Translations under genes and position numbers: made by a program
Assembly: GCA_946122785.1 (NCBI GenBank)
Contig: CAMGYJ010000002.1
Coordinates: forward strand, 61,653,703 to 61,717,702
Direction: 5' to 3'
DNA: 64,000 bases
Source: Linum tenue
Taxonomy: Eukaryota; Streptophyta; Magnoliopsida; Malpighiales; Linaceae
Shown here: positions 32,000 through 43,600 of the stretch, piece after piece
Layout: each line of letters begins with the position of its first letter
How positions within the stretch are numbered: the first letter of the stretch is position 1
The notes under the pieces: generated by a model
Databases searched by the model: none
Told to the model about the DNA's origin: nothing
What the model saw: the letters and a program-made list of their open reading frames with translations, nothing else

Positions 32000-33450
32000 G
32001 CAATGTGATTAACTCCTTAATTATCAACAGACAAAAGAGAAAACCATTAAGTTTGGAATGAGGGAAAGAACAGAGAAAAAAAGGAGTGGAGTGCAGAGAG
32101 CCGAGAGGGTTGAATTAGAATTGGTTATATCGTGCAATGTATTATGTATCCTTCCTTCCTTCCTGCCAGTTTGTCCATTTCCATCAGTGGTGGTGTTGAG
32201 AATAGACAATAGTCGCCGCCTTCTGGGGGCCACTCCATTTCACTGCGCCCATCTGCAACAAAATAACAAGTGGATGTTGGAGTGCAGAAAGGAAAGCAGC
32301 TGCATGCCCAATCATAGATCTCTTCATGATCCACAAAGAGGCAACAATTCGTATCCCTTCATTCATCACCAAATCATTCATTTCTGAAGCCCTTTACATA
32401 TGCGCCAAACCCACCTTTCGTTCACCCAGCCCCTGCTTGATCAGCTTATACTGCAAACCCACCAGAAACTACTGGAAGGCACGCAGCAGGGGACCAGTCA
32501 ATTTCGGTGTATAGGGTTGGAATTGTTAATATGAGAACCATATATTAAACTCAGTGTGAATAATTCGAATTGTTAGGAGAGATACAATATTAAATCTTAT
32601 ATTATTTTCTTACACTCTCCTTTCAAATACAATCTATCACTTTATGTAAAATTTTCGGCGACTCGTCATATCATGTACTTAAATCAACTATACATATAAC
32701 TTCTCAATTCTACAATGAGCAAGCATTCATCTAAGAGTAAAATTATAGGTGTAAATGAATAATAATTAGCTCATTTTCAGAGGATATGGGGAAAAAAGAC
32801 CAGCACTCTCAGACACACAATTCAATGGACTGTATTACTGGGGAAAAAATATATGGAAAACAAAATTCGTTCAACGGCCTTCCAACGTTGTTTGATTTGT
32901 ATGCAGATTGATTCCAAAGGGTCTTTGTCGCATCATTGGAATTGGACCTCCCTTATCTGATGTTGCCATTTGATAATAATATGTGCAGGCTCTGGTTACT
33001 ATCACATGCCAATTTGCTTGTTGTGTTGTGGACTATTTATATACTAGCTTATTACCCGGCCTGTTGGCCGGATTACTGTATGTTACCTACTTGTGGAATG
33101 GGAGAGAAAGCAAGTGAGCGTGAAGGGATTGGGATTCCACTTGATTAGGACCGACCCACTAATCCAATTCTTCCCGACCCGCCCCAACCTACAGGTTCAG
33201 AAAGAGTCAATAAGAAAATACGAACGGGGAGGATTAGTCATATATCTTGACTGTTCAGAAGTGGGTCAAACAGGATCAAGGTTGGGTGAGGGCAATTTTT
33301 AGCGCTAAGCAGAGTTCTGGGTTGAATACCTTTACTTAGGCCTAGAAATTGGTGCTGATGCAGACTGCAGTTTTTATTATACCATCATCAATCATCATTG
33401 AATTAGTCCTGGGCACCCCTCCCCGTTGTCGGTCTGAATTCTAATGATGG
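32000..33450. other. Unassigned stretch with several short overlapping frames
   Basis: Frames of 60-109 codons occur on both strands (for example 32058-32387 +). None shows a domain, and they overlap one another, so I do not call a gene. A TTCC microsatellite lies at about 32149-32165. A non-coding transcript or the exons of an unrecognised gene cannot be excluded. Confidence 0.35.
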
Positions 33451-35736
33451 CTTCATTCCTTGCACCAGCCATATCAGCGAGTTGCCATCTCGAGCATGAT
33501 TTGCCTATGTACAAATAATACAATTAGAGTATGAAAATGAATTCAATGAAAAGGAAAAGAGAATTCTATCACATGCCAATAAATACACACATAATAGTTG
33601 AAGCTAAGTGAAAGTCATTACTCGCACATCAATTCTCAAAAATTACAGACTAAACATTGGCTAGAATGGCACTGAAACTACCAAGAATCATGGACGAAAC
33701 AACTTGTCAAATTAAATAATCCTTATACTGAAACTACCTTCTAACTTGAAATAAGACATGATCACAGTTCATAGCTCTCTTCTCACTATGAATTGGTTGC
33801 AGCTCGTCCTTATTACTGCCTCTCAAGCTCAATTCAAACAGAATAGAGACCGTTATGTAAGATAACCATATTCTTACTGATCATAATTCCTTTCTTCACT
33901 CCATTTTTGTCGGAGATAAGAGTTATCCCCCTCTCCTGCATTTCTCTTTCCCCCTCTCTTCTCCCTCTTCTTCGCAAACCGATCCCTAAACCAACAACAA
34001 CAACACAAAAATAGCCTTCGCCTCTCCCGTCTCCATCTATTGAACGCGTTGGTGGCAAGACAGGACTGCAGAAGCAAAATTTTCTAAAATCAAACTAAAT
34101 TTTTTGAAGCAGACTCAACCACGAAAAAAGAGTAAAGCAACAATGCAGTAGAACCCTAAATTTAACTACAATCAAGCACATATCAACAAGATTTTCGATT
34201 TGTCTGAGAGTTAACTACACGGAGAGAACAATTGATGCATAATTGAAATGCTCCAAGCAAGTTGAAGGCAAACCATAACTTTAGAATTTGATCATTATAA
34301 TAACCTTCAAGTATTGATGCTTCTAAGAACTATCATGTCCAACCCCCACTTATACAACTACGTAGCCATAGTAATTAGTTGTATAATGAGAAATATTACA
34401 AAGAAAACTACATAAACAACCAATGTAAGTAAATATTAAAACTAACAACTGATAAAACTTAAAATCTCTCTATTGGTATAAATGTATCTATTAGTAACTA
34501 CTATGAAATCGAGTATATATGATTTTTAGGCACTGAATAAGAAAAGTATAGATGGCTCACAAATGAAGACGTAGCAACTGAAGGTAGCACACAAAAACCA
34601 AAAATAGAAAAAGAGATAAGAAAAAGGGCGAGAAAAAGTCAAACAAAGAAAAAGCCCACATAGGAATACCTCGCTAGCTTTAGGGACTCTCTGCCACAAC
34701 AAACAACCTTCTTAAAAATCTAACACCCTGAGACATCAAACAAACCTCCCACGACACTAATGTATGGCATTCCTATTGTCCAATAGGTTTGCCCAATTTA
34801 GACTTCTAAATAAATGGACTTTTCACCATTAAACCAAAACTCACAATCATTAACAGTTAATGCAAAGACATACATTTCTTAGGCCAATCACAGCATTTAA
34901 GCATAATTTTTAGTTGAAAAGAACAACTAAGTATTTAGCTAAATGATATAGTAGAATGGACACAATCTGCTACCTACTAATGATATAAACGTGTACCGGT
35001 ACCATCGTTGTATCCTGACTTGCCATTTGCAACGGGCACTTTGAAAGACAACTGCATTTTAGAGAATAAACACCCATAAGGGCGTTACGAAACCAAGCTT
35101 AATCCAAAATCTTCATATTCCACTTCGAAGACTCCATTTTCAAAAATAAGAGAGTTTAACATGTCAAATCACTCATTTGAAAAATCTCAAACAACTATTA
35201 ATCAATGCAATATAAAGGCACGTTCCAAATTATGTACTTGTAGGAATAATCCCAAATAATTATCAATTAATGCCCCAACTACCTAATGTGCAAAATAGCC
35301 CTGGAGCTGTGCTGTTGTTTGCGTTGGTCTACCTTCAAACATAACATAGTTGCATCACGAACCAAAGCAATTAAGCAAAAATCTTCATATTCCAAGTAGA
35401 ATGACTCAATTCAATTTGGCCAACGCTTTATACATATTGTTTACCCCTGGACCTGTTGCACTTGCGCCTTCAGATCTTCGTGAACACAATACAATTGCGG
35501 AGAGGAGGCTGTCAATGGAATTAAAATTGTTAATTAAGTGAATGACCATACAACTAAACAAACGCGCTCTTCTTGATTAGCTATCAAAATAGTGGGGGTC
35601 GCTACAATCCATCGGTTGCTCCCTCTGCGCCTAAGTTGTAGATATTAGGTTTCAGTGAGAACTTTGAGTACATGAGGAGATATTTTGTAGTGGAGGAGAT
35701 GACCCGGCGAGTAGAATAGGAAGATTTGGAGATGCT
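33451..35736. other. Intergenic, no gene seen
   Basis: AT-rich DNA without recognisable coding sequence. Basic low-complexity frames near 33834-34077 on the - strand have no family resemblance. Confidence 0.45.
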
Positions 35737-35744
35737 GCGATGGG

Positions 35745-36563
35745 CAAAGCAGTTACAATCGAGATTTTACCTAAAATCGAAAACTGGGGTAAAATCAAAA
35801 TCGTATAATCGAATCGTAAAATCGTAGGATGTTAAGTACCATATAGAACATAGCATATAAGAATATTAATAAGGTAAATTATTAATATCACAAAGACACA
35901 TAGCATTTAAAATGATAATTCAGAAGATTTTTTTTCCATAAGATAATTCTCAAGATTAATGTTCCAAAATCACTATTTTAATTGTTATTTAATATGTAAC
36001 TCAAAATAATTCATGATGAAGAGATATAGTTCATGGGTTTGGCTCTTATTTTCATGTTATGTCTAGGTTGTTTAACTCAAAGTAATATTTCGACATCGTC
36101 TACTAAGTATGATTTAAAACTAAAAATAATTGAACTCCAATAAAATAAGTAATGTTAGTGGGTTGGTACAAATATATTCATTAATAAATTAATTAGTTAA
36201 TAATGATGTTAGTTCTTACATACTTCCAATATTAGGACAGGTGTTTTACCAATAAGTTAAATGGGGTGAAGGGAAAGAGATTAACCGAACCCTAATTTGG
36301 TTATTTTTATTATTTTTGAATATTTTTCTATTAGAAGATTCCATTGCCCTTTCCGCTGAAACAGTTATACTTATTTTAAATTGGCTCAAACCACCTATTT
36401 TGTTCTCTTACGATCAAAATCCCGATTTCGATACGATTTTAACGATTTTAGTCCTGATTTTAAACGATTTTAAGGTCCACCGATTTTATAGTAAAATCAA
36501 GATCGGAATCCCTAAGTAAAATCCTACGATTTTATGATCAAAATCCCGAATTTGACTGCATTG
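35745..36563. mobile_element. hAT-type MITE with exact 8-bp TSD
   Basis: The left end CAAAGCAGTTACAATCG and the right end, read inwards, CAATGCAGTCAAATTCG are inverted. GCGATGGG is duplicated exactly at 35737-35744 and 36564-36571. Both sides are rich in ATCGTAAAATCGTAGGAT-like words. No coding sequence. Confidence 0.88.
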
Positions 36564-36571
36564 GCGATGGG

Positions 36572-37274
36572 TGCACGATTAGTGGGCCAAATAACAGTTT
36601 GGGCCCGTTTAAATGAAAACATATTTTTACTTTCGTGCTCAACAGACCGACCGCACTGTCATCTTCTAAATTTACCGCTAAAAAATTGCTCTGTACGCAT
36701 CAAATTTGAAATGGAATCCCTCATTTCTCATTTCACATTTATATGATGTGTAGATTGTGATGAGTGTAGATGTAGACCTGTCATTGTCCTACAAATTCAT
36801 TAACACGCCAAAAAGTGGTGAAATGAGCCACCCTATTAAACACAATCTTGTATAATGATCATTGGATCCAATCATGCCAGATTATGAAGAAGTTTAAAAT
36901 GTAGCGGTTATCCCGACTAAAACATTAAAAGAACCAGTCTCATATAGTTTGCACAAAGATATAATTTCTCCATAGTAATTCTGAAAAATAATATTAATTT
37001 AAGAAGTCGATATTGCTTCTACATGTTTAATATTGCAATTCGATATGCAATATTCGAACCAGTGATATTTGGGCTGCAATTTTAGGGTTATTGTATATTT
37101 ATAAAATAGATAGAAATTTAAATTAAGTATTAAACTACAACTAAAATAATCAAAGTATTAAAACACCAAATAAGTACTTACGGGAGATTCAGTGGCCAAC
37201 TAATCGTTAAAAAAGTCATATGATTTTCATAATTTAGGTTCGTGTATGTTTGAATTTAAATAGATACAACAAAT
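36572..37274. other. Intergenic, no gene seen
   Basis: No reading frame or element end stands out. Confidence 0.45.
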
Positions 37275-37370
37275 ATACTTAGTGTGATTGGTTATGATCC
37301 TTGCTTGCCTTTAAAGAGACCAAGGTTCAAATCCCAGTGCATGGCTTTTTTATGAATAAATAAATAAGAA
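37275..37370 (+). repeat. tRNA-derived SINE-like fragment
   Basis: GTGATTGGTTATGA (37283-37296) resembles a pol III A box, and GGTTCAAATCC (37324-37334) is a good B box. Their spacing is close to that in tRNA-derived SINEs, and an AT-rich tail (ATAAATAAATAAG) follows. It does not fold as a full tRNA (no convincing acceptor stem), so it is a SINE-like relic rather than a tRNA gene. Confidence 0.45.
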
Positions 37371-38139
37371 AATAAGCAATTGTGAAGACCAAAATGTCCT
37401 TCCTATAATCACTCTCGTTGCAGGAAATTTGAAATGGAGCAACAGTTTTCATCATTCGGCTTTTATTTATTATCTAGATGATTATGACTTTTGTCCTTGT
37501 ACACCTTGATTTCGAGTTTTGTTTGCTTCCCAGCTCCAGCTCATTATCTTGTACCCTTCCATTTGAAATTTATATATATGATCAAATTAAATTTTAGTCT
37601 TAGCATTAGAAACCATTGATTAGCAATCGATGTTGCACCCTTTAGGATATTATTGCTTGTTAAGAAAGCAAGACGTGATAAAACTTCAATGATCACGGGA
37701 AAAAACCCCGTTAAGGTAAGAACTAGTAAGCGTCCTGCCAACATTTCACCCTGAAATGGCAACTTGGGCCCCAGCCGGCCCGCCATTCCCAACCATGTCC
37801 ACTCCCACCTGACCAAATTTTCTTGTGTCTGTGTGTGTTGAAGAGTTCTGTCCATAGGGTTGGAGATAGCTAGTGAGACTGAAGCAACTGCAAATGGCTT
37901 TGATCATTTGGCCTCACTCACAAGTTCACAACTGGGATTTTCTGTCTCCTTGGAAGGTGAAGTGGTAGCTCCAAGAGATAAAACCACTTTGCTAATGCAA
38001 AGTTTTGAACTTTCTTGGTGATCCTTTAGTGGGCAGCTGGGTTTTGACGAAATTGGTGGCTCTTGAGTCTTGATCGTCAACACAGCCTAGAAGTGGAACC
38101 CCATCCCAAGGCAATCCAAAGTTGAAGCCTTTTTACAGA
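37371..38139. other. Intergenic, no gene seen
   Basis: No supported coding sequence. The boundary with the CCX relic on the right is uncertain by tens of bases. Confidence 0.4.
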
Positions 38140-38513
38140 GACATAGAGGAAGTATATATGGATAGGAAAAGGATGGCAACCCACAATCATGTAATTTCTC
38201 CCACAACAAGAATCAAAAGGATGGAAGAAAGTGAGAAGAGAAAGAAGCTAACATCTCTAATGAAGCAAGATTTCTCGATTGTAACATCATGGCTACTGAT
38301 CAATGTGATGTTGCCTAGGGAGAGAAGGGCGACACCAGCAATGGTGGGGGAGAGCTTCAGGAGTGTTGACAAGCTCTCGAGGGAAGAACATAAGTACTCT
38401 GCTGCTGCTTTGCCTAGGAGGTAGAAGAGAACAGTAAGCCATAGCCCATAAGAGAAGAATGGAGTGGCCGATTAGTGATGATTGGCCACGTGTAGTAGAA
38501 GATTTGGGGTAGT
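38140..38513 (-). pseudogene. Fragment of a cation/calcium exchanger gene (CCX pseudogene)
   Basis: On the - strand three blocks match the intact CCX at 4695 in order. QIFYYT (about 38500) corresponds to RIFYCN. GHSILLLW (about 38465-38445) corresponds to GHTLLLLW. LSTLLKLSPTIAGVALLSLG (38372 downwards) corresponds to LSRLLKLSPTIAGVTLLSLG. After Leu-Gly-Asn the exchanger motif GAPDVF and about 50 further residues are missing, and the reading resumes with CFIRDVSFFLF, which corresponds to AFIRDVCFFIL. A frameshift lies near 38430. A possible further piece (IYFLYVSV) lies near 38165. It is about 100 residues of a 600-residue protein, so it is non-functional. It ends exactly at the LTR edge at 38514. 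Confidence 0.85.
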
Positions 38514-38915
38514 TGATAGAACCCGGATGATTAGGTTCTAGGGATTGGGATTGGGGAAAGATCAACTAGGGATTGATCTTGGTATGAACAGAAGATGAGG
38601 AAGAAGAGGATTTGAGGTGGGACGAGAGGAAGAAGGAGGGGAGAGGGAGATGGCCGCGCGGTGGCCTTGGGAGAAGGGAGGAAGAGTTTCGGCAGAGGGA
38701 GAGGGAAGAGAGAGAGAGAGTGAGACAATTAGGATTTAGGTTTATGCTTGCTTAGTGGACTAATCCCACGTACAAGTAGTTTATATAAAAAATGGACAAT
38801 TATAATCTGCTACCCGACTTATCAAATGTTTTCCCACTTTCCAAAACAGTCTCAATAATCTGAAATAACGAATAATCGACAATTAATCAAAGTACTAAAA
38901 TGCAAGTTTCTATCA
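38514..38915 (-). repeat. LTR of a gypsy-type element
   Basis: On the - strand it begins TGATAGAAAC and ends GGTTCTATCA, an inverted pair at its ends. A purine tract GAAGGAAGCGGGGA lies just before it, which makes it a 3' LTR. It is 402 bp. The flank beyond it is ACTAC. The matching 5' LTR was not found. Confidence 0.75.
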
Positions 38916-38959
38916 TCCCCGCTTCCTTCGAGAATCAACCTTGTCCCCAAGGTTGCTTC

Positions 38960-40080
38960 TCTAGCTCACTAGGTCTCCTCCTCTCCATTCCCGGCGTCCT
39001 TGGCTGCGTCTTTCGCTTCATCTTTCCAGTGTCAGACTAGCATCATCAGGTCCGGCTTCGGGCATTGATGGCCAATGGTGAACCGGCCATCACAATTGAA
39101 GCACTTTCCCTCTCGCCTCTTTTGCTCGATCTGGCCGGGGACAGTCGCAAGAACCCCTTTGGTATGGGCCGCGGTCCCATCCTAGCCACCAGCGCCGTGC
39201 CTCCACTTCTGGTGTTAGCTCCAGCTGCATTTCCCGTCGGCGTTCCTCCACTGCTGCCACCGGTCCCACTGCTTCCTCCACCTCCACTTGGCCTCGGGTA
39301 GCGGCCTATGGTGCTCCTCCAGCTGGCAAGTTCTTCCTCTTTATGACCTGCAAGACGAAAAGCAGCTTTCAAGAAATCCGGCTCAAATACTATGACTGTC
39401 GCTGCTATCTCGGGTTTGAGGCCCGCCATGCATAGCCCCACCAATGTGTCCTCCGGAACTCCCCTACACTGGTTACCTAGCTTAAAGAAATCGGCGCGGT
39501 AATCGGCCACAGTGCCGGTCTATTTCAGCTTTGCCAACTGCTCGGGCGCCCATCCTTCCGATTTTCCAAACTGGTAGCGGAGCTCCTCCTGAAACATAGG
39601 CCAGGTGATCAAGGTTTCAGCCGTCGCATAGGATCTCTCCATCCATTCCCACCACTGAAGCGCGTCACCCTCCAAGTAAAACGATGCCAGGTAAGAATTT
39701 CTCTCCTCCGAAATCGGGTGGTTTTTAAACCACCTCTCAGCTGCATACAACCAAAGACCTGCATCCTCTTGCCCATTGAATTGCGGAAACTCAATGGTAG
39801 GAGGCTTGGCTCGAAAAACCACTCCATCAGCTCCTTCATAGTTAAGACAGTACGACCCATACCTGTCGTTTCCCGGTGTCCTCCACTGCTGCCCATACGA
39901 GATTCCCTGGACCCGACTCAAATTCCCAGGCCCATAGTCACCCGGGTAGCCGTCTGGTTGGCCCTGATACCCTCCCGGAGCATGGGGTGCCCCATACAGA
40001 CCCTCCCAACCGACTGGTCCCCTGTTGTCCACCCTTCTTGGTTGCTGATTAGAAGGACTCGGTCAATGTCCGATTCGATC
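38960..40080 (-). pseudogene. Gypsy gag relic
   Basis: The - strand has a Gly/Pro/Tyr-rich N terminus. The gag core follows: FPQFNGQEDAGLWLYAAERW, LEGDALQWWEWMERSY and ELRYQFGKSEGW, which is the retrotransposon gag family with its LxGxAxxWW-like heart. An in-frame stop separates 39520 from 39510. Then comes FFKLGNQCRGVPEDTLVGLC and, in another frame, the CCHC knuckle CFNCDGRFTIGHQC (39085-39110). Pol is absent. The sequence passes within about 150 bp to a purine tract and LTR, and shortly before it reads NLGDKVDSR, which resembles the last residues of a chromodomain tail. Pol was probably lost by an internal deletion. Confidence 0.85.
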
Positions 40081-40340
40081 CACCTCGGGCCGACCCATTC
40101 TGGCCCGACCAAGTCCGGTCCGGATCACCTCGATTCGACCACCATCGGTCCGCCCTGTACCAGTCCGACTGAGTTCGGTCCGACCCGCCTCGGCCCAACC
40201 CGCTATGGTCCTCCCTGCAGGAGCCGACCCCATCCGCCCAGCCTGGTCGGATGTCCTACCCGGCTCGGGCCCCCTCTGGTCCCCCTCCGGTTCGGCCCAC
40301 TACGCCTGTCGATCCGCCAGGCTGAGCTCGTCATCTTTGG
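40040..40340. repeat. Low-complexity CGGTCCGACC-like stretch
   Basis: Imperfect repeats of TCGGTCCGACC and CCGACCCATTC words lie between the gag relic and the PMEI relic. It could be the decayed N-terminal end of gag or the end of a GGTCC-rich MITE; neither is proved. Confidence 0.5.
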
Positions 40341-40417
40341 GCTCGTCATCCAGGCCCAACCACTCCAGCTGCAACGCCACGCCAGACGTCTGCTACACCT
40401 CCCTCTCCCGCTACTCC

Positions 40418-41201
40418 CAGGGGCGGAGCTAGGTGGTGTCACGGGGGGGCCCCGGCCCCCCCGAGAATTCCGAGATCTCGTACAAATCCAATCGTTGATA
40501 AAATAAATTACGTATAAATTGAAATTTGATATAATATTGGACCGTGTACGGTGCTGAAACAGTTAATAAGAGAGTAGTCTACTGGAAAGCATCCTTCCTT
40601 CTCTCCTAAGGGGTCTGGGTTCGAATCCCCTAAAGAGCATGTTCTTGCTATCTTTTGCTATTATGCTAGTTTTGTTTAGTTTGCTTTTATTCTAGTTTAA
40701 TTTAATTCGTTTAATTAATTTAATTTGGCCAAAGAGCATTAACTAGTCTTGTAATTTCAAACTAGGTCAATTAATCTTTTATATTTTTTAGATTCTTTTG
40801 GTTATATAATGAATTACTTAATTTTTAATTTCGATGAGCAATTTAATCATTTAATTTTTTTCTCATGTTAATTTTCATAAATTTTTTATTAGTCAAAGTA
40901 AGTCAATCAATTCAACTTTTGAATTTATATTTTAAGAATTATTTTAGTTAAATTATGAATTACTTATATTGTTCAAACGATAATATTGACGAAATTCATA
41001 TTCTAGTTATAAAAATGTCGAGAAACATGTTACACATTAAAATGTATAATTAATTTTTGTCGATTGCTTACAATAATAATAAATAAATTTTAGAAATTAA
41101 TAATGATCTTTTTTATTTCTAATTATTATAATTTTTTATTTTATTATTATAATCTAGTTTACCCCGGCCTCCCCGAACGCCAATTCCTAGCTCCGCCCCT
41201 G
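40418..41201. mobile_element. hAT-type MITE with exact 8-bp TSD
   Basis: Both ends read inwards as CAGGGGCGGAGCTAGG (16 bp, perfect). GCTACTCC is duplicated exactly at 40410-40417 and 41202-41209. The element is 784 bp, AT-rich inside and without a transposase. It contains a tRNA-like patch at 40575-40635. Confidence 0.95.
40575..40635 (+). other. tRNA-like patch with pol III B box inside the hAT MITE
   Basis: GGTTCGAATCC at 40618-40628 matches the B box consensus and sits in a short stem GGG...CCC like a T arm. AGTCTACTGGAAAGC upstream (from 40577) resembles a D-arm/A-box region. No acceptor stem could be paired, so this is not a tRNA gene. Confidence 0.4.
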
Positions 41202-41559
41202 GCTACTCCAGCACCGACCTCCGCGCCACCTCCGCCCTCCACGACTGCCTCTCCAACCTCGACGACGCCGCAGAGGAGATTTGCGGCTCCCTGAAGCAGA
41301 TGCGGAAACTGGGCGCGACGGGGGAGTCGAGGGAGACGTTCCGCTTCCAGATGAGCAACGTGCAAACGTGGATGAGTGTCGCGCTGACGAACGAGGAGAC
41401 CTGCACGAACGGCTTCCGGTCCGGTGCGTCGGGGGAGGCCAAGGCGGTGTACGCCCGTGCCGCGGAGGCGAAGAAGTACACCAGCAATGCGTTTGCGTTG
41501 GCTAAACGGAGGTCGAGGACATGTAATTTATTGTTTTTTTATTAAATAATTAATATGAT

Positions 41560-41815
41560 AAAATATATTGATAAAGTAAGTGGGATGATGAGGTGGAAAA
41601 TATATTTTTTATTTTTTTAATTTTCACGTCATCTAGTTAATAGTCAAACTTTACAGTTGACTGCCACGTAGGACAAAGTTAACAGAATGTAACGGCCGGT
41701 GACTAACGGTGAAACGATTCGTAAAGTTAGTGGCGAATAAGAAAGAAAAGTAATTCGGGTGGCAAACGTGAAAGATTTGTATAATTTGAGTGACCAAACG
41801 TGTAATTTAGCCCAC
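41560..41815. repeat. Terminal fragment of the MULE family seen at 58708-60220
   Basis: The order TTCACGTCA, AGTTGACTGCCACGT, CAAAGTTAACAGAA, GGCCGGTGACTAACGG and AGTGACCAAACGTG, TAATTTAGCCC follows the right arm of the element at 58708-60220. No left arm is seen. Confidence 0.6.
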
Positions 41816-42560
41816 TTTTGTCTACCACTAAAAGAAAAAAGACGATTCTCTCTCTCGTCTATAACTTAAAGGAAAATTATTGGTGCAACACATATGAATC
41901 TAACATATTTATAAAAAAACTGTAAAAATATCACCGTGGTACTGGTACCATATGGTATGCAGTCGTATCATACTGTAAAATGTATTAAAACTAACCAACT
42001 CGTATGTTAACGTTTACTATATGCTGCTACAATATAGTATGTCATATTTTACATATATAATGTTGTCTAAGAGGGTACACATCTATAAAATTACAATGCT
42101 TGTACCATTTGGTATGATGTGATATGATGATTTATAATGGTACAAAACAAAACTTGTGGTGTGATATGTATACTAAATGCTGGTACTAGATGGTATGATT
42201 TAGTATAATGGTGTTATAACAAGAAACAAACCTATAAACTTAGAATTACAATATTGGTTCCATATAGTATGATGTGGTGTTACGCTAATAACTTCAATTC
42301 ATATTAAATGGTGACAGTTTCAACTCATATTGTAATAACTTGAATTACAATACCGATACTATCATGGTAACATGTGGTAACCATAAAATGCATCTAGTTA
42401 CCACACTATACTATGTGGTGTTAGACCAAACGGGGTCAGTAATGAATACTTTTGACGTGATCAATTCACAAATTAATTCAAATTTCAATAGTGAGAGATT
42501 AGCACTAGTTTGATTGAGCAACCCAAAATGGTTTGCCAAGAATCTCTCTTGAAATAATTA
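41816..42560. repeat. ACCATATGGTAT-type degenerate repeats
   Basis: Recurring words TACCATATGGTATG, GGTACTAGATGGTATG and ATGTGGTGTTA occur from about 41930 to 42430. No gene. Confidence 0.5.
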
Positions 42561-42589
42561 ATTTGTTATGACGCACTTGTTCCAATTGT

Positions 42590-43600
42590 GATAAAAGTTT
42601 TCACTTCTTTGTAATAATGATAGGAACAAGGTTAGAGGTAGAGAGAGATGATTCGAGACGCACGATTTTAACGTGGTTCGGCCAATATGGCTTTACATCC
42701 ACGTCTCGGAGATAGTCACCACTATTTCACGAGAGACTTTAACTTTTATTAAAATAAAACTCTCTATCCTATGAAATAAAAACAACCTTGACACTATGTG
42801 TCAAGAACCAAATAGGTGCAACTCCACACCTATTCAACCCTTAGCTAAATCCAAGCTAAGCTACCCACTCAATCAATCAAGCCAACACTCTTAGTTTAGC
42901 TTGATCGAAGAGTAATCCATCTAGTGCAACTTCCAAGCAAGAATCCCCTCTTGCTCTTGCACTAGTCCCAATTACAAATACCCTTTCTACCCTAAAACCC
43001 GACCTAGCTTAACTATCTCAACCTCCGAGATATCAAGCTATTCACACCACGAAATATGATCACACTATTTCGCTATTACAAGGGAGAAGAGAACTTTGCA
43101 AAATGTGCTCTAGCCTACAAAGAACTCTACTGTTTATAGTGGCGGTGTAGCTCCATTTCCTTTCTTTTGTAATGCTTCTTACGGCAAGTGGCTCCTTGAA
43201 TTGGTAAGCTCCTTGTTGATATGATTACTCCTTTGGGGGCAAGCAATCATTTTGAATACTTTCTTTTTTCATGGTAACTCTTTTGTAGGCAAACAATCAA
43301 TTTTAATACTTTCTTTTTTCTAAATAGATTCTTTCACCTTTACATTGATTTGCTTCTTTTGATTCTTCCCTGCATAAATTGTTAGTCCAATATGGAAATA
43401 AAATAACATATATTCCAAACATGTTGACCTAAAATATTAGATTTGCTAAGTCAAGCTTATGTGGTAATCCCAATATATAATTATGACTTTCTTTACTTCC
43501 ATGTCCTTCATTTTCTTCACAAAACAAGCATGATACAATATGGTAACCACAATATACATCTAACTAAGACATACTTTACATGCTAGTCTTCAGCATCCTC
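42590..43600. mobile_element. LTR-like relic
   Basis: The stretch ATTTTAACGTGGTTCGGCCA, then CATCCACGTCTCGGAGA (42660-42715) is a block commonly found in plant copia-type LTRs. It is followed by about 900 bp of non-coding sequence. No paired LTR, primer site or TSD was identified. Confidence 0.45.

Larger units (their letters stand above)
40345..41517 (+). pseudogene. Pectin methylesterase inhibitor (PMEI) fragment, split by a hAT MITE
   Basis: Before the MITE the + strand reads SSCNATPDVCYTSLSRYS (40360-40417). After it come STDLRATSALHDCLSNLDDA, MSNVQTWMSVALTNEETC and KKYTSNAFALAKR (41210-41517). These are the landmarks of the PMEI domain, and all four conserved cysteines are present (CNAT, CYTS, HDC, ETC). 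PMEIs are secreted cell-wall proteins that inhibit pectin methylesterases. The signal peptide is missing, and about 40 residues between the second and third cysteine regions are absent at the join. The gene was therefore already partial, or was trimmed, and then received the MITE at 40418-41201. Without the MITE and one TSD copy the two parts are in phase. Confidence 0.85.

Noticed and set aside
32058..32387. 109-codon hypothetical gene
   Set aside because: It is overlapped by other frames of the same length on the opposite strand and has no domain or codon pattern that favours it.
38514..38560. LEPNHPGSINY as part of the CCX relic
   Set aside because: The words resemble the CCX protein loosely, but these bases lie within the LTR (ending GGTTCTATCA), so the likeness is chance.
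40618..40640. A tRNA gene
   Set aside because: The T-arm-like word is good but no acceptor stem or full cloverleaf could be built, and it lies inside a MITE.
41159..41487. Antisense frames over the PMEI relic
   Set aside because: They are shadows of the GC-rich PMEI sequence; the + strand frame carries the family motifs.
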